Source: Bradyrhizobium sp. LTSP849
GTDB lineage: Bacteria > Pseudomonadota > Alphaproteobacteria > Rhizobiales > Xanthobacteraceae
Length of the DNA: 64,000 bases
Assembly (NCBI RefSeq): GCF_000938255.1
Contig: NZ_JYMR01000018.1
Span: 1 to 64,000, forward strand
Reading direction: 5' to 3'
Each line of letters begins with the position of its first letter. Position 1 is the stretch's first letter. Under the pieces are notes generated by a model. The model was not told the DNA's origin. It did not search any database and was given only the letters and a program-made list of their open reading frames with translations. Below, piece by piece: positions 25,458 to 34,363 of the stretch. A program made the position numbers and the translations under genes.

Positions 25458-27577
25458 GACAGCTTCCCCCACCGCTTGTCATATTGGACGAAGTTCGGAT
25501 CGGCATTGTCGAGCTTGTAGCGGCCGATCCGGTTGTTGAGGATGCCGCCCAGATAGAGATAGCCGCGATGCTCGCGCATCGAGGTGATCATCGGATGGTT
25601 TTCACCGTGCAGATCCCAGAACGATTCGACGATCTTGCCCTGCTCGTTGAACTTGACCACGCAGCCGGTGTTGATGTTCGGGAATAGCCATTCGTCGACC
25701 GGCACGCGCTTGGCCATGCGGCGCCGGAAGCCGGGCATCTTCCAGGCGAGGTCGAGCGAGGGGCTGCGCATGCCGACCAGCGCCAGCCAGTAATTGCCGT
25801 CCGAGGCGAGGTTGATGTTGTCGGGGTAGCCCGGCAGATTATCCATCACCACTTCGACCGCACCTTTCTTCGGTCCCGCGAACCAATAGCGCTTGATCGA
25901 GCAGCCGAAGGTCTCGGCGAACAGGATCGACTGGCCGTCACTGGCCACGCAGATGCCGTTGGGGAATTTGAGGCCGCGCAACTCGGTACGGGTCGCGCCG
26001 GTCTTGGTGTCGTAGGAGATGATGCGGCCGTTGCCACGCGCCTCGAGGCCGTCGATCGGCCATTCGTCCATCTCGTAGCGCACGGTCGCTTCGGAGAAGA
26101 AGATGAGGCCGTCATCGGTGATGTCGAGATCGTCGGCGAGCCTCAGGCGGCTGTCGTCGTTGACCGAACGCATGCTGCGGTTGGTCTCATCCGTTGCCTT
26201 TTCCACCGTGCCATCAGGTTTGATGCGATAGAGCCCCATGCCGCCGATGCAGACGTAGAGATTGTCCTGCCGGTCGAAGGCCATGCCGAGCGGCTGGCCG
26301 CCGATATGGGCGAACACTTCCATCGTCTGATAGTCGGGCGCGAGAAAGCGCATGATGTCGCCGTGGCGCGAGCCGGCATAGAGATTGTCATGGCGGTCGA
26401 GGATGACGTCCTCCGGTGCCTCGATCCGGCCAAGGCCGATCGATTCGACGTTACGCAGCTTGTCGTTCTGCTCGAACGGGCCGCCTTGCCCGATCTCGGT
26501 GGGCGGTGGAGGCGGCAAGGCGTGGTAGGTCGGCGCGACATAGACCTTGCTGATGATGCGCGTGCGGTTCTTCTGCCAGCGGATATCGACCATCGCGGCG
26601 ACCAGCAGGATGCCGGCCAGCGCCATCCGGTTGACGCCGCCGCGCGCGTTCATGGTCGTGAGACCATTGGTGATCAGGAGCACGATCAATACCCCGACCG
26701 CCGATTTGGCGACCGAGCCCTTGCCGCCGCCAAGCGTGATGCCGCCGAGCACGGTCGCGGTCAGCACGATGACCTCGAGGCCAACGCCGATGTCGCCGCC
26801 GACGGTTCCCAGCCGCGATGCGAAGAACAGCGCGCCGATGCTGGTGAGCACGCCGCTCGCGACATAGCAGAGCGCAATCGTACGACGGACGGGAATGCCT
26901 GAATTGTACGCCGAACGGCGCGAGCCGCCGATCGCGGTGATGTGCCAGCCTGGCCGTAACCGGGTCAGAAAGATATGACCGAAGATGGCGATGACGACAT
27001 AGACCAGTGCCACGGTCGGGATGCCGAAGACGCTGCCGCCGCCGATGAAATCCCAGGACGGGATGTCGGGGAAGGCCGACGCGATCGCGTTGGAGTAGCG
27101 CTGGATCAGGAGATCGTAGGCCGAGCGATAGACGATCAGGGTAATCAGCGTTGTGATGAAGGCACGTAGTCGCAAATATCCGACCAGAATGCCGTTGACT
27201 GCGCCGAGCAATGCGCCGCAGAGCAGCGTGGCGACGACCACCGCCGGGACCGGCCAGCCCAACACGTCGAGAAGATAAAGCGCGCAGAAATCGGTCAGTG
27301 CGAAGATCGAACCGACGGACAGATCGATGCCGCCGACGATGACCACCAGCGCCAGCCCGAGCGCGATGAAGCCGATCTCTCCGGCTTGGCGCGCGGTGTC
27401 GGCGAGGCTCGCCGGCGACAGGAAGTTATCGATGGATCGGCTGAGCGCGAGGCCAATGATCAGGAGAAGTATCACTGGAATGGCCGTCTCGGTCCATCGC
27501 TTGGACAGGATCTCGCCGAGCAGATGATCGGGCCAGTAGCGGTAACGCAGGCTTGTCAGGGTGTCGCGCATCGGCAT
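25454..27577 (-). CDS. ABC permease fused to a strictosidine-synthase-like beta-propeller
   Basis: 707 aa from the ATG at 27577 (AAGG seven bases upstream). Residues about 30-345 are an RbsC-type permease with the hallmark GGIDLSVGSIFAL and about ten membrane segments. A proline-rich linker (HALPPPPPTEIGQGG) leads into a propeller domain (about 385-707) with EDVILDRHDNLYAGSRHG, YPDNINLASDGNYWLAL and MPGFRRRMAKRV, the strictosidine-synthase/APMAP pattern. The basic stretch after the last membrane helix suggests a cytoplasmic propeller. No stop or frame change separates the domains. Co-transcribed with a second, free propeller. Confidence 0.88.
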   Translation of the reverse strand: MPMRDTLTSLRYRYWPDHLLGEILSKRWTETAIPVILLLIIGLALSRSIDNFLSPASLADTARQAGEIGFIALGLALVVIVGGIDLSVGSIFALTDFCALYLLDVLGWPVPAVVVATLLCGALLGAVNGILVGYLRLRAFITTLITLIVYRSAYDLLIQRYSNAIASAFPDIPSWDFIGGGSVFGIPTVALVYVVIAIFGHIFLTRLRPGWHITAIGGSRRSAYNSGIPVRRTIALCYVASGVLTSIGALFFASRLGTVGGDIGVGLEVIVLTATVLGGITLGGGKGSVAKSAVGVLIVLLITNGLTTMNARGGVNRMALAGILLVAAMVDIRWQKNRTRIISKVYVAPTYHALPPPPPTEIGQGGPFEQNDKLRNVESIGLGRIEAPEDVILDRHDNLYAGSRHGDIMRFLAPDYQTMEVFAHIGGQPLGMAFDRQDNLYVCIGGMGLYRIKPDGTVEKATDETNRSMRSVNDDSRLRLADDLDITDDGLIFFSEATVRYEMDEWPIDGLEARGNGRIISYDTKTGATRTELRGLKFPNGICVASDGQSILFAETFGCSIKRYWFAGPKKGAVEVVMDNLPGYPDNINLASDGNYWLALVGMRSPSLDLAWKMPGFRRRMAKRVPVDEWLFPNINTGCVVKFNEQGKIVESFWDLHGENHPMITSMREHRGYLYLGGILNNRIGRYKLDNADPNFVQYDKRWGKLS

Positions 27578-27603
27578 TCCAGGACCTTGCAAAGTTCGGG
27601 ACA

Positions 27604-27633
27604 ACGTCCCGGACATGAAGCTGCCCGGGACGT
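27604..27633 (-). promoter_or_regulatory. hairpin between binding-protein and permease genes
   Basis: acgtcccgg (27604-27612) pairs exactly with ccgggacgt (27625-27633) across a 12-base loop in the 77-base gap after the binding-protein gene. Such intra-operon hairpins commonly stabilise or attenuate mRNA so that the binding protein is made in excess of the permease. Confidence 0.55.
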
Positions 27634-27654
27634 TTGGGTCGTGCGTTGGAAGAC

Positions 27655-28671
27655 CTATTTCTTCAGGTCGCTGAGATTCCAGCAGGCCGTCTGGCTGTCG
27701 GCGTTCTCTTTGGTGATCGGAATCAGCGTGGTGTATTCCGAGCCCTTGATCGAGCCGGGCTTGGCGCCCGAGGACAGCAGAAATTTGATCGTGCCCGCCA
27801 TCTGCGCCGCCTGGGTCGGCACGTCGTAGCTCATGTTGAGATCGAACGCGCCGGACTTCACCAGCTCGCAGGCGCCCTTGCGTTCGCCGCCGCCGGAGGT
27901 GGTGAGGAACACCTTGCCGGTGAGACCAGCTTCCTTGACCGCGGCAGCGGTGCCGATATCCATGCCGTCCCAGAAGCCGACGATGCCGCAGAGATCGGGA
28001 TTTTGCTTCAGCACCGTCTGCGTGATCGCCTTGGCCTTGGCAGCGTCCCAATCGGCGGCCTGGCTCGACACCACCTTGATCTCGGGATGCTTGGCGAGAA
28101 CGTTTTCGACGCCTTTGAGCGTATAAGCGCTTGCCGCCGCCGATAGCGCACCCTGGATGATCGCGATCTTGTTCGACTTGCCCTCGCAGGCCTTGACCAC
28201 GGCTTCGGTCTGGCGTTCGCCAATCTCGACCCAGTTGGCGCCGACGAAGGCGGAGCTTCGATAGGCAGAGCCCATGTTGATCTGGATGACGTAGATGCCT
28301 TCGTTCTCGGCGCGCTGGAGCAGCTTGGCGTAGGTCTGCACGTCTGGATTATGAACCACTATCACCGCCGGTTTCTCTGAGATCAGCGAGGTGACGGCCT
28401 GCGCGCCGGCGTTGGTGTTCCAGTTGGCATCGCGGATCACGAACTTGACGCCAAACGGCTCAAGCTCCTTCTTCAGTCCGGCATACCAGCCCTCGGTGAG
28501 GTCGAAATTCATCGCGACCGGAACATAGGCCACGGTCTTGCCGGCCAGCGCGTCCTTGAACGGCTTCTGGAACGGTTCGTCGAGGCCCTGCTGGGCGAGA
28601 GCCGGTGCGGTCATCGCCGCGAGAGCCAGTGCGGCCAGGGTCGCCTTTGTCGGGCTGCCAAAAGTCTTCAT
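27655..28671 (-). CDS. sugar ABC transporter substrate-binding protein (RbsB-like)
   Basis: 338-aa periplasmic binding protein of the peripla_BP_4 type. A Sec signal peptide (ALALAAMTAPALAQ) is cleaved near residue 26. Domain landmarks: KTVAYVPVAMNFDLTEGWY, ISEKPAVIVVHNPDVQTY, GIVGFWDGMDIGTAAAVKEAG. It would capture the solute of the RbsABC-like importer. The substrate is not predictable, but sugars, polyols or lactone-type compounds fit the propeller neighbours. Confidence 0.9.
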   Translation of the reverse strand: MKTFGSPTKATLAALALAAMTAPALAQQGLDEPFQKPFKDALAGKTVAYVPVAMNFDLTEGWYAGLKKELEPFGVKFVIRDANWNTNAGAQAVTSLISEKPAVIVVHNPDVQTYAKLLQRAENEGIYVIQINMGSAYRSSAFVGANWVEIGERQTEAVVKACEGKSNKIAIIQGALSAAASAYTLKGVENVLAKHPEIKVVSSQAADWDAAKAKAITQTVLKQNPDLCGIVGFWDGMDIGTAAAVKEAGLTGKVFLTTSGGGERKGACELVKSGAFDLNMSYDVPTQAAQMAGTIKFLLSSGAKPGSIKGSEYTTLIPITKENADSQTACWNLSDLKK

Positions 28672-28711
28672 TGCTTCCTCCTTGGTTGTGGTTGTCGTTC
28701 TTGTCGGTGGT

Positions 28712-29683
28712 TCAGATGTCGCCCTGCTGTGCCGTTTCTTCGTTGCGCGGATTCAGGAATGAGTCCGTGATGACGGCGAGCAGCAGCACCACGCCCTTGA
28801 TGAGATTTTGCCCGGCGTAGGAGATGTCCATGATGGTCATGCCATTGAGCATGGTGCCGATCAGCAGCGTGCCGATGACGACGTTCAACACGCCGCCGCG
28901 CCCGCCGGACAGACCGATGCCGCCCAGCACGACGACCAGGATGACGTCGTAGATCAGCGTCGAGTTGAAGACGCGGGTCGGCATCGAATTGACGGATGCG
29001 GCCATCACGAGGCCGGCGAAGCAGCCGATCAGGGCGGCGACGACGTATTGCAGGACGATGATCGGACGCGAAGGGATGCCGGTGACGCGCGCGGCGTAAG
29101 GGTTGTCGCCGATGGCGTAGATATAGGCGCCCCAGCGCGTTTGGCGCAGCAGGACGGCGACCACCACGCAGGCGATCGCGAACATCACGATCGACGTCGG
29201 AATGCCGAGAATGGTGCCCTGCCCAAGCCGCTCGAAGCCGTTCATGCCCGGGCTCCACTGCACCACGTCGAGCTGGAACAATGCGGCTTGCCCAAGTCCG
29301 GCCAGCAGCAGGCCGGTTGCGAGCGTCGCAAACAGCGAGGGGACTTCGGCATAGGCGATCAGCCAGCCATTGACGAGGCCGAAGGCAATCGTGAGCAGCA
29401 TGGCGGTCAAAAGCGAAGCCGGCAGCGAGTGACCGTTCTGCACCATCTGCAGCACGAGCCCGGGAGGCACCGCGAGCGCCGCGATCAAGGAGATGTCGAT
29501 GCCGCGGCCGATCACGACGATCGCCATGGCAAGGCCGAGGATGCCGAGCACCGCCACGTTCTGGAGCAGCGTCAGCATATTGTCCGCCGTCAGAAAGCCG
29601 CGCAGAAAGATCGAAAACACGAGGAACAGCAGCGCGAAAACAGCGAAGACGATCTCTTGTTGATTGAACCGGAATCGTTTCAT
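28712..29683 (-). CDS. sugar ABC transporter permease (RbsC-like)
   Basis: 323-aa permease with about nine or ten hydrophobic helices and the family motif GRGIDISLIAALAVP (the counterpart of GGIDLSVG) plus GGIGLSGGRGGVLNVVIG. It presumably forms the channel heterodimer with the fused permease at 25454-27577. It precedes the binding-protein gene by 40 bases and follows the TetR-type gene by 20. Confidence 0.9.
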   Translation of the reverse strand: MKRFRFNQQEIVFAVFALLFLVFSIFLRGFLTADNMLTLLQNVAVLGILGLAMAIVVIGRGIDISLIAALAVPPGLVLQMVQNGHSLPASLLTAMLLTIAFGLVNGWLIAYAEVPSLFATLATGLLLAGLGQAALFQLDVVQWSPGMNGFERLGQGTILGIPTSIVMFAIACVVVAVLLRQTRWGAYIYAIGDNPYAARVTGIPSRPIIVLQYVVAALIGCFAGLVMAASVNSMPTRVFNSTLIYDVILVVVLGGIGLSGGRGGVLNVVIGTLLIGTMLNGMTIMDISYAGQNLIKGVVLLLAVITDSFLNPRNEETAQQGDI

Positions 29684-29703
29684 CGCCTGGTCTTTCCTGC
29701 GTT

Positions 29704-30456
29704 CTATGAGTGCGCCATCTGCTTTGGCTTCGAGCGGCTCCTGACGGCCGTGCGCGCGTTGATGCGGCTGCCGCTCGACAATGCGGCGCCCACGAAGTTG
29801 CCGACGCCGTCGATGTATCCGTCGATCGACGTGCCGCGTTTGCGATATTTGGCGCGCTTCACGTACCAGTCCTGGAGCAGGGGCTTGATGAGTGACGCCG
29901 TGAGCCTGACATGGTCGATCGTGAAGGCGCCGCTGGCGACGCCCTGCTTGAGCACGTCGGCGATGATCTTCTCGGTCGTCGCTTCCATGTCGATCGCGCG
30001 CTGGCGTTCCGCCGGCGGAAAGGACTTCGCCTCCATGAAGGCGAAGACGAACCAGGGCTGCATCGCTTCGCTCATGCGGATGTGGGTGGCGATGATCCAG
30101 TCGAGGTGCTTGTGGGCATCATGCTTGACGTCGTCAGGGGGCGCCGTCAGCACCTCGGTCGCCGTTGCCGCGACCTCGCCGAGGATCATGGACAGCAGCC
30201 TGGGCTTGCTGTCGATATACGTATAAAGGCCGCCCATGCTGAGGCCCGAGGCCTCCGCGAGCTGGCGCAGCGTGGTGGCGTGAAAGCCCTGCTTGTTGGA
30301 GAGCGTAAGGGTGGCGCCGATGATGCGTGCGAGATTTGCGACCGCGAGCCGCGGCTTCTGGACGCGGATGGAGGCGCGATGACGTTCCAGAATGCGCGTG
30401 CACAGCGCTTCTGTCGAGAACGCGTTGGTCCAAGGTCGTCGGCGCGCGAGATTCAC
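29704..30456 (-). CDS. TetR-family transcriptional regulator
   Basis: 250 aa. The TetR helix-turn-helix is at about residues 40-90 (RIIGATLTLSNKQGFHATTLRQLAEASGLSMGGLYTYI-type sequence), with an unusually long N-terminal extension and a basic C-terminal tail. The best start is the GTG at 30456. It is the first gene of the minus-strand ABC-importer/propeller operon, 20 bases before a permease, and so probably senses the transported compound and autoregulates the operon. Confidence 0.88.
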   Translation of the reverse strand: MNLARRRPWTNAFSTEALCTRILERHRASIRVQKPRLAVANLARIIGATLTLSNKQGFHATTLRQLAEASGLSMGGLYTYIDSKPRLLSMILGEVAATATEVLTAPPDDVKHDAHKHLDWIIATHIRMSEAMQPWFVFAFMEAKSFPPAERQRAIDMEATTEKIIADVLKQGVASGAFTIDHVRLTASLIKPLLQDWYVKRAKYRKRGTSIDGYIDGVGNFVGAALSSGSRINARTAVRSRSKPKQMAHS

Positions 30457-30752
30457 GCTGCCTCCCCAAATTTCCCCCTGGACCTTTTGGCGTTGTTATT
30501 GATCCAGGCGTGGGCTTTGCGCCCTTGCCGTTATTCCTAGCGCAGAGCGTGCCTGTCAGGAAAGGGGTTGGAGCAGATTTTCTGAGAGAGCGCTCGCTCG
30601 CTTTTTCCGCGCCATGCAATGCACCTTGCCTGATTTGACGCGGCCAGTTGCCCCGAATACCCTTCTTGCAAACTCGAAAAGCGCGTAAACGCAAGAGCCT
30701 GACGGCGATCAAGGCTGGCGTACACGGATGACGGACTGCCGGGGGAACGAAC
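30457..30752. promoter_or_regulatory. divergent intergenic region with palindromic element
   Basis: 296 bases between the TetR gene and the acyl-CoA synthetase gene. Around 30585-30600 lies agagcgctcgctcgct, built on the 8-bp palindrome gagcgctc, a plausible TetR-type half-site cluster. No other gene is visible. Confidence 0.35.
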
Positions 30753-32366
30753 ATGTCGAGCGACGTCGCAGCGACCATCTCGAAAGCGCGCGAGCATTCC
30801 ATCGGCGATCTGCTGCGCCGTTCGGCCGGCCGCGAGCCGAACAAGCTTGCGGTGAGCTGCGGCAGCGTGAGCTGGAGCTTTGCCGAGATGGACGCGATCT
30901 GTAACCGGCTCGGCCGCGGCCTGCTCGGCCTCGGCGTCAAGAAGGGCGATCGCCTCGCCGTGCTCTCGCGCAACTCGCACGCCTTTGCCGCACTGCGCTT
31001 TGCGGTGGCACGGATCGGCGCGGTGCTGGTGCCGATCAACTTCATGCTCAATCCGGACGAGATCAATTTCATCCTCAAGAGCTCCGGCGCGAAGCTGCTG
31101 GCGGCCGGGCCTGATTTCGTCGAGCCCGCGCGCGCGGCAAGCGCCAAGGATAGTGCGGTCGAAAAGCTGATCTGGCTGCCGGGCGAGGATCCCGCCACAG
31201 CGCCGGCTGGTCTCACCACTTTCGACGATCTCCTCAGCCCCGACGGCTCATTCCTGGAGGCGTCCGTCGATAGCCGCGATCTCGCGCAGATCGTCTACAC
31301 CAGCGGCACGGAATCCCTGCCCAAGGGCGCGATGCTGACGCATGAGGCCGTGATGTGGCAGTATGTCAGCTGCATCATCGATGGCGGCATGAGCGTGGAC
31401 GACAAATTCCTCCACGCGCTGCCGCTCTATCATTGTGCCCAGCTTGACGTCTTCCTGGGGCCGCAGATCTATCTCGGCGCCTCCGGGGTGATCACGGGCA
31501 AGCCGACCGCCGACAACATCCTGGCGCTGATCCAGTCGCACAAGACCACCTCGTTCTTCGCGCCGCCGACGATCTGGATCGCGATGCTGCGTTCGCCGAA
31601 TTTTGACAAGACCGATCTGTCGACCTTGCAGAAGGGTTATTACGGCGCCTCGATCATGCCAGTGGAGGTGCTGCTCGAGCTCCAGCGCCGCCTGCCCAAT
31701 GTCAAATTCTGGAACTTCTACGGCCAGACCGAGATCGCGCCGCTTGCAACCGTGCTGCGGCCCGAGGACCAGCTCCGCAAGGCCGGCTCGGCCGGCAAGC
31801 CCGTGCTCAACGTCGAGACGCGTGTGGTCAATATCGCGATGGAGGACGTCAAGGTCGGCGAAGTCGGCGAGATCGTGCACCGTTCGCCGCATCTGTTGTC
31901 CGGCTATTACAACGATCCCGTCAAGACCGCGGCGGCGTTTTCCGGTGGCTGGTTTCACTCCGGCGATCTCGCCACCGTCGATGCCGAGGGCCACATCACC
32001 GTGGTCGACCGCGTCAAGGACATGATCAAGACCGGCGGCGAGAATGTCGCGAGCCGCGAGGTCGAGGAGATGGTCTATCGCATCCCCGCGGTGTCTGAAG
32101 TGGCCGTCGTCGGTCTGCCCGATCCGCGCTGGATCGAGGCGGTCACTGCGATCGTCGTGGTCAAGACCGGCGAGACGCTGGACGAAGAGTCCGTGATCAA
32201 GCATTGCGCCGGCCAGATGGCGCATTTCAAGGTGCCCAAGCGCGTCATCTTCGTCGACAGCCTGCCGAAGAACCCGAGCGGCAAGCTGCTCAAGCGCGAG
32301 CTGCGCCAGCGCTTCGTCGGCGGTGAGACGCTCGACAAGGCGATCCAGAAGAATTTTGCGACGTGA
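30753..32366 (+). CDS. AMP-forming acyl-CoA synthetase
   Basis: 537-aa member of the ANL superfamily. It would activate a carboxylic acid to the acyl-AMP and then the CoA thioester. The phosphate loop is YTSGTESLPKGAMLTHEA (near residue 185), the A5 motif is FYGQTEIAP, the A7/A8 region is FHSGDLATVDAEGHITVVDRVKDMIKTGGENV, and the catalytic lysine is in PKNPSGKLLKREL. Fatty or aromatic acid specificity is not clear. The MBL gene follows within 12 bases. Confidence 0.9.
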   Translation: MSSDVAATISKAREHSIGDLLRRSAGREPNKLAVSCGSVSWSFAEMDAICNRLGRGLLGLGVKKGDRLAVLSRNSHAFAALRFAVARIGAVLVPINFMLNPDEINFILKSSGAKLLAAGPDFVEPARAASAKDSAVEKLIWLPGEDPATAPAGLTTFDDLLSPDGSFLEASVDSRDLAQIVYTSGTESLPKGAMLTHEAVMWQYVSCIIDGGMSVDDKFLHALPLYHCAQLDVFLGPQIYLGASGVITGKPTADNILALIQSHKTTSFFAPPTIWIAMLRSPNFDKTDLSTLQKGYYGASIMPVEVLLELQRRLPNVKFWNFYGQTEIAPLATVLRPEDQLRKAGSAGKPVLNVETRVVNIAMEDVKVGEVGEIVHRSPHLLSGYYNDPVKTAAAFSGGWFHSGDLATVDAEGHITVVDRVKDMIKTGGENVASREVEEMVYRIPAVSEVAVVGLPDPRWIEAVTAIVVVKTGETLDEESVIKHCAGQMAHFKVPKRVIFVDSLPKNPSGKLLKRELRQRFVGGETLDKAIQKNFAT

Positions 32367-32378
32367 GGGATCACGACC

Positions 32379-33182
32379 ATGCCTCTCTGGACCTGCGAAA
32401 CCTGCGGCGCGCAATTCCCGGACAGCGGACATCCGCCAGATTCGTGTTCGATCTGCGAGGACGAGCGGCAGTTCGTGAACTGGAAAGGACAGACCTTCCT
32501 GACCCGCGAGGCGCTCGCGGAAAGCCATCGCCTGGCCTGGCGTGATGATCTCGGCCTGACCGGGATCGCCCTCGATCCGAGCTTTGCCATCGGCCAGCGT
32601 GCGTTGCTGGTGCCGCTGGGCGATGGCTGCATGATGTGGGACTGCATTCCGTTGGCAACGCCCGAGGCGACCGCACATGTGCGCTCGCTCGGCGGATTGA
32701 AGGCGATCGCAATCTCGCATCCGCACTACTATGGCGCGCTCGCCGACTGGAGCGAGGCATTTGGCGGGGTGCCTGTCTATCTGCATGCGGATGACCGCCA
32801 ATGGGTGACGCGTCCGCATGCCTCGATGGTGCACTGGACCGGAGACAGCCATCGCCTCTCCGATGATGTGCTGCTGCTGCGCACCGGCGGTCATTTCGCC
32901 GGTGCCACCATGCTTCACTCTGCGCACGGAGCGGACGGCAAGGGCGCGCTGCTCACCGGCGACATCGCGCAGGTGACGATGGACCGCCGCTTCGTCAGCT
33001 TCATGCATTCCTATCCGAACTACATGCCGCTCAATGCAGCCACGGTGAGAAGGATCGCAGCTGCCGTGGAGCCGCTCGCCTTCGACCGGATCTACGGCGC
33101 CTGGTGGGGCCGTAACATCGCCGCCGGAGCCAAGGCGGCGTTCGCGGCATCCGTGGAGCGGTATATCGCGGCGATTGCCTGA
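32379..33182 (+). CDS. rubredoxin-like / metallo-beta-lactamase-fold protein
   Basis: 267 aa. The N-terminus has two cysteine pairs, Cys6/Cys9 and Cys23/Cys26, a rubredoxin-type zinc or iron knuckle. The rest is a metallo-beta-lactamase fold, but the usual HxHxDH motif reads SHPHYYGA (His114, His116), so the second metal site is degenerate, while GGHFAGATMLH and LTGDIAQV remain. Role unknown: a hydrolase with one metal site or a non-enzymatic relative. Operon partner of the acyl-CoA synthetase. Confidence 0.75.
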   Translation: MPLWTCETCGAQFPDSGHPPDSCSICEDERQFVNWKGQTFLTREALAESHRLAWRDDLGLTGIALDPSFAIGQRALLVPLGDGCMMWDCIPLATPEATAHVRSLGGLKAIAISHPHYYGALADWSEAFGGVPVYLHADDRQWVTRPHASMVHWTGDSHRLSDDVLLLRTGGHFAGATMLHSAHGADGKGALLTGDIAQVTMDRRFVSFMHSYPNYMPLNAATVRRIAAAVEPLAFDRIYGAWWGRNIAAGAKAAFAASVERYIAAIA

Positions 33183-33216
33183 GCCGAGCCGATTGTCCTT
33201 GCCCTCAAAAAATACA

Positions 33217-33231
33217 TGTACTATTAGTACA
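33217..33231. promoter_or_regulatory. 15-bp palindrome upstream of alpha/beta hydrolase gene
   Basis: tgtact att agtaca is a perfect inverted repeat with 6-bp arms in an AT-rich patch (aatacatgtactattagtac) just after the MBL stop and about 104 bases before the chosen hydrolase start. It is a likely binding site for a dimeric repressor. The regulator is not identified. Confidence 0.55.
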
Positions 33232-33334
33232 GTTATTGATCGCGGACGCAACGATGCGTTTGCTGGTTCGGCATGATCGATGCATCCTCGAACCGGCGGC
33301 GCGTTCTGTGGCCGCGTCACCGGGAGCCGGGTGG

Positions 33335-34348
33335 ATGGCGGAGCGCGATTACGAGATCTTCGAAGCGGGCGACGTTACGCTTCAATCCGGTGCTGTCTTC
33401 CCCGGGCTGAAGCTCGCCTACAAAACCTTTGGCCGACTTAACCCGGGCAAGGACAACGTCATCCTCTATCCGACCTCGTTCAGCGCGCAGCACTACGACA
33501 CCGAGTGGCTGATCCAGCCCGGTGGCGTGCTCGATCCCGAGCGTTACTTCATCGTTATCCCGAACCTGTTCGGCAATGGTCTGTCGTCTTCGCCGTCGAA
33601 TTCGGCCGTGCCGTTTCCGCAGCTCAGCTATCACGACGCCGTCGCGATCCAGCACCGGCTGCTCACCGAGCGCTTCGGTATCTCAAAGCTTGCGCTGGTC
33701 TATGGCTGGTCGATGGGCGGCATGCAGGCCTATCACTGGGCAGCCTGTCATCCCGACATGGTCGAGCGTGCCGCCGTCGTGTGCGGCAGCGCGCGCTGCG
33801 CGCCGTACAATCATGTCTTTCTCGAAGGCGTGAAGGCGGCGCTGACGGCCGATCCCAACTTCCGCAACGGTCGCTTCGTCGAAAAGCCTGTCGTCGGCTT
33901 CCGTGCGATGGGGCGGGCCTATGCCGGCTGGGCGATGTCGCATGCTTTCTATCGTGACGAGGTCTGGCGCGAGGCGGGCTTCACCTCGCTCGAGGATTAT
34001 CTTGTCCGTGCATGGGATGCGACGTTCGCTCGGCGCGATGCCAACGATCTGCTGGCGCAGATCGGCATCTGGCAGAACGGTGACATCAGCCGCTGCGCTG
34101 CGTTCAGCGGTGATTTTGATCGCGCGCTTGCGGCGGTCACGGCGCATATGCTGCTGGTGCCGGGCGCGACCGATCGCTATTTCGACGTTCGCGACAACGA
34201 GGACGAACTCGGCCGGTTGGTCAACGCAAAATCCGCGGCGCTGCGCCCAATCCCGTCGGTGCACGGCCATCGCGCCGGCAATCCCGTCAACAATCCGCGC
34301 GATCATGCCTTCCTCAAGGCCGAGATCGCAGAGCTTCTCAGCAAGTAG
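33335..34348 (+). CDS. MetX-like alpha/beta-fold hydrolase/acyltransferase
   Basis: 337 aa from the ATG at 33335; earlier in-frame starts (ATG 33254 or TTG 33236) give a non-conserved leader. The fold and the nucleophile elbow GWSMGGMQ (Ser126) match the homoserine O-acetyltransferase-like group, with a likely Asp in PGATDRYFDVRDNEDEL and His in HGHRAGNP. Many such proteins outside methionine pathways are annotated as general hydrolases. Followed after 15 bases by the desaturase gene. Confidence 0.8.
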   Translation: MAERDYEIFEAGDVTLQSGAVFPGLKLAYKTFGRLNPGKDNVILYPTSFSAQHYDTEWLIQPGGVLDPERYFIVIPNLFGNGLSSSPSNSAVPFPQLSYHDAVAIQHRLLTERFGISKLALVYGWSMGGMQAYHWAACHPDMVERAAVVCGSARCAPYNHVFLEGVKAALTADPNFRNGRFVEKPVVGFRAMGRAYAGWAMSHAFYRDEVWREAGFTSLEDYLVRAWDATFARRDANDLLAQIGIWQNGDISRCAAFSGDFDRALAAVTAHMLLVPGATDRYFDVRDNEDELGRLVNAKSAALRPIPSVHGHRAGNPVNNPRDHAFLKAEIAELLSK

Positions 34349-34363
34349 GGCAGGCAACCGATC

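Noticed and set aside
27578..28051. Upstream extension of the fused permease frame
   Set aside because: The extension overlaps the binding-protein gene in another frame and is Arg/His-rich; the ATG at 27577 has a good ribosome site and begins just before the permease domain.
28808..30226. A 472-codon open frame on the plus strand
   Set aside because: Antisense to an RbsC-like permease and the TetR gene; composition is typical of a mirror frame.
31248..33320. A 690-codon open frame on the minus strand
   Set aside because: Antisense to the acyl-CoA synthetase and MBL genes, both with clear catalytic motifs; no recognisable domain.
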